64,000 bases of DNA, from NCBI GenBank assembly GCA_030248215.1, contig JASANG010002826.1:120125-184124 (forward strand), written 5' to 3'. Source of the DNA: Enoplolaimus lenunculus (taxonomy: Eukaryota > Nematoda > Enoplea > Enoplida > Thoracostomopsidae). Shown piece by piece: positions 59,497-64,000 of this stretch. The notes below the pieces were generated by a model. It saw only the letters and a list, made by a program, of their open reading frames with translations, searched no databases and had not been told where the DNA came from. Numbering within the stretch: position 1 is the stretch's first letter; the number at the start of each line of letters is the position of its first letter. The translations under genes and the position numbers were made by a program.

Positions 59497-60769
59497 ATAA
59501 GCAGGAGGAGCTTATGCATATATTTAGCCAAGTGTTATAAATACCAGTGTCCACAATAAAATTTGGTCACAAAGACAACGAATAGATAACAAATTCGGTA
59601 TTAAAATATGAATTGAAAGATTGCATAATACGTTTATTCAGACAAAACAAACGGCATTAAGGCGTGTTAGGCATTAGATATTTCTTAACGGTTGATCTAT
59701 ATTTTAATGTTAAATAGTTCATTACGTCTAAGTGGATTTGCGATATGTTTTGCATTGCACTAAAACCTGTTGCGTTTGTATTCGCTTAAAAATTAGTTTT
59801 TGAGTAAAGTGTAAAATCAAAAAGAATTCTTCGTGGTATTTCACCAAATCGGTACAAGCAAAAGGATACATACTCACCACAAGTCGGTGGGAGTTGCTTT
59901 GAGTTTCTACCACGCTTTAATAGGCATCTGAATTAAGTTTTATGCTAATCTGTAAATATCAAGCTCCTTAGTATGGATACTGCCAGAATATTGGATTGAG
60001 ATGCGCCATTTGGGCTTTTCTTCGGGAAAACGTATTTTACACGGCAGAGTGTCAACATTCGGCAACATATAACGAATAGTGTTAAATAACTATCTGTGAC
60101 CCAAGAATCAGGTTTAATAAAAGCAACGAAACTACGTTTATAATTCGTATCAGTATACTATTATACTACTTATCACCTAACACCTTTTACTGTATTCTCA
60201 AAGGTGGTTAGCGGTATCGCCAGTTGGACAGTTGTTGTAACATTCATACCAGTGAATAGTGAGGCCCAAAATTCAGCGCATTTTCGCTTTTGATTCGTTC
60301 TAAAACGTATCACTAGCTGGTGATAGGTGCTAAACGCGTTCGAACATGTGGATGAACTTCCATATATAGTAAATTTAAGCTACGTATATCTGCTATAAAT
60401 TGTCGAATGCCGCAAACATTGTGAGAGAACAAACATTTCCGCTATTGCCTTCTGTCAAGTGTGTTGGTTAAAGCTTGTCTTTTGAGTAAAAAATAAAACT
60501 ACAGAAGCAATCTGAGACTACCGAGAGGAATATGCTATGGAAACTACAACCGGTTTATTGAAATATTACAAAATGTTATTAATGCTAAAATTGCATATTT
60601 TAAGTCTGAGAATGGATAATTTGTTCTTTGCTAAAGATGTTAGATGACGAATGAAAAGTGACTTCCTGTGATAGGTCTTCGTTCATAGTATAGTAACGCA
60701 TGTTCAAGTTAAACATAGAATTTTATTCGATGGTCGGTAGCATTGGCCCCAAAGTTTTATATCGGTGTC

Positions 60770-60948
60770 GGCCAATGTTACTTTTTGGGCCGTAACAGTA
60801 GATTAAGCGTATTCCTAAGCCTAAGCGTTGCAATAGCGTATTCCTAAGCCTAAAGCCTAAGGCTAAGTAAACAAAGCAGTCTAGAATGGTAGCCTACTCT
60901 TTTACAGACCCACCACAAACCGGGACGGCCGCAAAAGCAACATGGACC
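60770..60948 (+). mobile_element. GGCC-family MITE with near-exact 8-bp duplication
   Basis: Ends are GGCCAATGTTACTTTTTGGG and AAAAGCAACATGGACC. The flanks TCGGTGTC and TCAGTGTC agree at seven of eight. Confidence 0.88.
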
Positions 60949-60972
60949 TCAGTGTCGGTCCTGAAGGTTGCC

Positions 60973-61158
60973 TCAACTCTTGTATCCTATTAGACCTGTT
61001 CCTAAAATTAGGTTTTGGATATCAAACGGAAGCGGAGACGGCCGAACACTCTTTCCTTGGTTGCACCAATGGCACGTTAGGTGATACACTGCATGATTAA
61101 TTGCACCGTGATCAGCGTCATAAATTAACACCCTGCCATTCCGCATATAAAACTTAAA
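60973..61158 (-). CDS. candidate terminal exon, unknown protein
   Basis: A strong acceptor (CATTTTTTGTCAG) at 61159-61160 precedes a 62-codon open frame that ends in TGA. The peptide begins FKFYMRNGRVLIYDADHGAI and contains VYHLTCHWCNQGKSVRP, a composition that looks coding. The frame also continues upstream across the acceptor to another TTGACAG acceptor near 61217, so the exon may be longer. On the same strand, 61270-61557 holds a 95-codon frame rich in Cys and Lys that could be an earlier exon, but I found no good donor joining them. No family recognised. Confidence 0.3.
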   Translation of the reverse strand, partial: FKFYMRNGRVLIYDADHGAINHAVYHLTCHWCNQGKSVRPSPLPFDIQNLILGTGLIGYKS

Positions 61159-61680
61159 CTGACAAAAAATGTACAAATACGAAAACCGAATTTTTACATG
61201 ACATATTTTTAGGTATCGATTTATACGCGCCAGTGTTCTGTCAAGATAAAATGCATTAAAAATCAAAAACTAATACGCATTGTTGCGTTTTGGAGCCAGA
61301 TTATTTTTCGACAAAAATAGGTATATATTCAAAAAGCAAACACAAATATCATCGCTCTGGTGTATGCAGGCAGGCTGTTGTGCGCTACATAAAAATCGTT
61401 TTTTTTCGACAAACATATGCTGGTTTTTCAATTTGCAAACAATCGAAATTTTATAGAATAAATTTTTTTCTTTGCGACATAAATGGGACAGGGCGTAGAA
61501 ATTTTTAACCGCATACAGGGAAAGAAATGTCTCAAAATTGGCCCTTTGGTATTCCAAAAAAACTACGGAATGGTTAATAATGCGCCATCCACTTTAATTT
61601 AGGTGTAAGAAGAAAGAAATATATTTTTTGGCTTCCTCCATACGCTCGGCATAAACTGGTGACCGGTTAATTTTAGTATA

Positions 61681-61953
61681 ATGACCAGAGAAGACGAAGC
61701 TATGTTTCTGAAAAAGCTAGAGTTTGTTTCAGACAAAAATCAAAAACAAGTTTACACACATTCGTGGTCTCAGACGAAGACCAGCGAGCTCAGCCCCGCC
61801 TTGAACACCCTACTAGATAAATTTCAAAATCAGTTGAAAGTCACGGCCACGGGACACTTTTGTTCGCCATTCTGCAAAAATTGTGGGAACCCTTCTACAA
61901 AAATGATTTTCTACAGGCTTAATTTAACCAGTAGCCAAAGGGGGACCAGATAA
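61681..61953 (+). CDS. candidate 90-codon ORF with CxxxCxxC motif
   Basis: An ATG frame (MTREDEAMFLKKLEF) runs to TAA on the plus strand, opposite in direction to the neighbouring candidate exon. An acceptor-like TTTTAG lies five bases before the ATG, so it could be an internal or last exon. The first part is charged and probably helical (LSPALNTLLDKFQNQLK). A short Cys/His cluster (HFCSPFCKNCGN) might bind a metal. No family recognised, and no consensus donor is visible inside it. Confidence 0.28.
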   Translation: MTREDEAMFLKKLEFVSDKNQKQVYTHSWSQTKTSELSPALNTLLDKFQNQLKVTATGHFCSPFCKNCGNPSTKMIFYRLNLTSSQRGTR

Positions 61954-62211
61954 CCCCGCCCAGCATTGAATAAAGTTTCCTTCCCTAGAAAAATTTCAAG
62001 GCCTAACAGTTCAGCTCTGTGAAAAGTGCCGTGGATATGTATGTGTGACAGTTTACCTGACGATGAAAAGGGCCGGGCACCGTAGCCATGGTTTGGCTTC
62101 TCCTTAGTTATAAAACCAAATTATACATAGTACATAACCAACAAAACGCATGATTTTTTCATGACTAAAAACAGTATGCTAAATTCTCAAACGAACTGAA
62201 CTCAAGTAGTC

Positions 62212-62398
62212 AATGTATATATATAGAACAGTGCCGAAACAGTAAAGCATATTCCGAAGCTTAAGCTTTAGAATAAACTTAAGCGTAAAACAATGAGCTT
62301 ATACCTAAAGCCTAAGTAAGCGAAAAATTAGTCTAAAGCTGGAGCTTAATACAACATTGTACATCAAAACCGTTCCGCCCGTGATGTTTACATGGGTC
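62212..62398 (+). mobile_element. GGCC-family MITE (AGAACAG subfamily)
   Basis: Contains ATATAGAACAGTGCCGAAAC, AGCATATTCCGAAGC and CCGTTCCGCCCGTGATG, and ends TTTACATGGGTCA. Confidence 0.7.
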
Positions 62399-62635
62399 AC
62401 CCAAGTTTACCTTTGTGACAAAAACAACCTCAGAACGTTTAATATTTTCTACATTAACACCGGTGGTACGTACACTTCAAGGGTATTTTCCTCGGACATA
62501 GACCATGAACTTAATAATAGCAGACTTATATTTGCACAAGGTTTATTTTACCAAAACATAAAATACAACGAACCGAACAACAACTGTCTATATATGTTTC
62601 GCTTAGGAGCTAATACGAGTACCAACACTGCGTAG
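62399..62635 (+). CDS. candidate plus-strand exon, unknown protein
   Basis: An open frame of about 79 codons begins at the right end of a GGCC-family transposon and ends in TAG. The peptide includes NLRTFNIFYINTGGTY and SDIDHELNNSRLIFAQ, which read like protein. It has no ATG of its own near the start and shares its strand with the 61681-61953 ORF, so the two might be exons of one gene with the transposon in the intron. This is inference only. Confidence 0.15.
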   Translation, partial: TQVYLCDKNNLRTFNIFYINTGGTYTSRVFSSDIDHELNNSRLIFAQGLFYQNIKYNEPNNNCLYMFRLGANTSTNTA

Positions 62636-62973
62636 AGTAGTACTGTGTGTATAGTTCTACGAGAGAGGTTTTAGAAAAATGGTATAGCAACAGAAAGAAA
62701 CAAGCTTCAATTTAGACGAGATGGTCATTAAAACGAGGGTACAGGCTTGACTGCGTGCAGGATGCTGCTAAAATTGGCTCGCAGCGAAAGGGTGAGACAG
62801 AAGCGAAATTCTACTCAAGTCTCCAAATCGTTTGCAATTTTTGGTCTCATTTTGTAAATACAGTGAGATCGCCGTATGCCCTATTTCAAAGGTTTTGAAC
62901 CTTATATCATGGTGAGTTGATTGCGAGACGATCTAGAAAGTACAACGCTTGCTTGGTTCGATTATACAAAAGG

Positions 62974-63140
62974 GGGCCAATGTTACTTTAAGGGGCGTAA
63001 CAGTAGATTAAGCGTATTCCTAAGCCTAAACCTAAGCGTTGCAAAAATGTGTTCCAAAGCCTAAGCGAAAAATGTAATCTAGACTCTAAACCTACTGTTT
63101 TATAGACCCACCGGAAACCTGGACGCCCCGGGCCCAAAAA
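62974..63140 (+). mobile_element. GGCC-family MITE, left arm of an inverted pair
   Basis: Begins GGGCCAATGTTACTTTAAGG, has the CCTAAGCCTAAACCTAAGCG core and ends CCTGGACGCCCCGGGCCC. The same sequence recurs inverted at 63853-64000. Confidence 0.82.
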
Positions 63141-63852
63141 CATGTGAATCACGTGCGTTGCTATTTTCATCGAAGAAACGGTACACCCATGGAATTTGCA
63201 TATTTTGAGTAATATCAATGTATATTTGAAGTCATGAAGTTAAATAACGGCCTCGCAAAATTACAGGGCCGTGCTTAGCGCCACTGCCATCTTCCCCTTT
63301 GATTGAGAGACCAAAACAGGGTCAGTGACAGATGGCCAAATTGATTTTTAAAATTAAATTGGACCAAAGGTTCGAAAACGCTATAAACATAAAAAAATTT
63401 CTTTAATTGGTTCTATTACTGTGGCAGACGCTTGGACTGGGTCAATATCGCAACTTGCGCACTTCTTCCCCAATTGTGCGTCGGTTTATTAGTTTAGGGT
63501 TTAGACATTGATGAAAGATTGCTATGACTAAGCATAAATCTAAGCCATAACGTTAGATGTTGGGGATTGTAGTCAATAATCTACTACGGGGCCCGAAGTT
63601 TAGGTTTTAAGGTCAAAATACTTTAATCATGGACCCAAAAATTGGCTGTTGGTCAGATATAGGTATAATAAACCGCGCTTTATGCTGCAGTGATTTTGCG
63701 GGTACCCTGTTTGTTTACATTTCCGTTAATTCAAAGTATTGACAAATACCTACTTATATACTGATTCATGCATATCGTTCTTTTATTTGGCGACTACCTC
63801 CTTGCTTCAACTGTAAATTAGCAACAGTGACAAAAGCAACGTAGATTCACTT
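63141..63852. other. spacer between inverted GGCC-family arms
   Basis: About 710 bases with no ORF of note. Just inside the left arm is GTGAATCACG, and just inside the right arm, inverted, GTGAATCTACG, so the inverted match extends slightly into the spacer. Confidence 0.5.
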
Positions 63853-64000
63853 TTGGGCCCGGGGCGTCCAGGTTTCCGGTGGGTCTATAAAACAGTAGGT
63901 TTAGAGTCTAGATTACATTTTTCGCTTAGGCTTTGGAACACATTTTTGCAACGCTTAGGTTTAGGCTTAGGAATACGCTTAATCTACTGTTACGCCCCTT
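63853..64000 (-). mobile_element. GGCC-family MITE, right arm of an inverted pair, cut by window end
   Basis: Nearly identical to 62974-63140 in reverse complement, from GGGCCCGGGGCGTCCAGG to TGTTACGCCCCTT at the window edge. Confidence 0.82.

Noticed and set aside
1-64000. Retroviral, LTR, LINE or Polinton coding remains; CRISPR arrays; bacterial operons
   Set aside because: I looked for RT, integrase, capsid, envelope and transposase-like peptides, for paired long direct repeats, and for regular spacer arrays. None was recognised by eye.

Overview
This window looks like a piece of an AT-rich animal nuclear genome. I see no operons, no ribosome binding sites and no bacterial gene density. 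The genes that can be supported have short exons joined by GT..AG introns, and they encode animal-type membrane proteins. The host species cannot be read from the sequence. A marine invertebrate, perhaps an ascidian, is only a guess, based on animal membrane gene families lying among very many short DNA transposons.

Three genes are well supported, all on the minus strand. (1) 30185-34903 is a four-exon gene for a 209-residue MARVEL-type four-pass membrane protein. (2) 44724-46411 is a gene of at least three exons for a 192-residue claudin-superfamily protein most like TMEM47/PERP. (3) 53676-55214 is a 512-codon uninterrupted exon for a single-pass membrane protein with an EGF-like segment outside, a Cys-rich juxtamembrane stretch, and two PPPPY motifs at its C terminus. 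It probably has more exons upstream. A two-exon, 110-residue single-pass protein (58971-59496) is phase-consistent but matches no family I know. Several lone exon-like ORFs (14.8, 39.7, 45.6, 48.2, 61.0, 61.7 and 62.5 kb) are given at low confidence.

Most of the rest is miniature transposon sequence. The families are: an eight-copy TTAA-flanked, piggyBac-like MITE that carries a tRNA-like (Pol III A/B box) segment; TA-flanked elements ending in CTGTAGTGACCCG; two small hAT families ending in CAGTGGCGGATC-like TIRs with 8-bp duplications; a large family with GGCC(A/C)ATGT ends, 8-bp duplications and CTTAGG-like internal repeats; a 349-bp foldback; a TA-flanked palindrome with four AP-1 motifs; a TGTCGTAGCCC-ended element; and two copies of an element with an internal VNTR of about 65 bp. 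Elements are nested in each other at 35.6-36.0, 36.8-37.6 and 51.5-52.6 kb. The introns of the MARVEL gene are filled with them. No transposase, reverse transcriptase, capsid or envelope reading frame was recognised, so all copies seen are non-autonomous. No retroviral or LTR fossil was recognised.

Layout. 0-13 kb: scattered MITEs, no firm gene. 13-22 kb: first tRNA-bearing MITE, weak ORFs, a tRNA-derived SINE. 22-30 kb: mostly unassigned, with the first VNTR element and a tandem array of three tRNA-bearing MITEs. 30-35 kb: MARVEL gene. 35-44 kb: nested elements and the second VNTR element. 44-46.4 kb: TMEM47-like gene. 47-53 kb: MITEs, including a three-layer nest. 53.7-55.3 kb: EGF/PPxY gene. 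55.8-64 kb: small candidate genes, the AP-1 palindrome, and an inverted pair of GGCC-family copies at the right edge.
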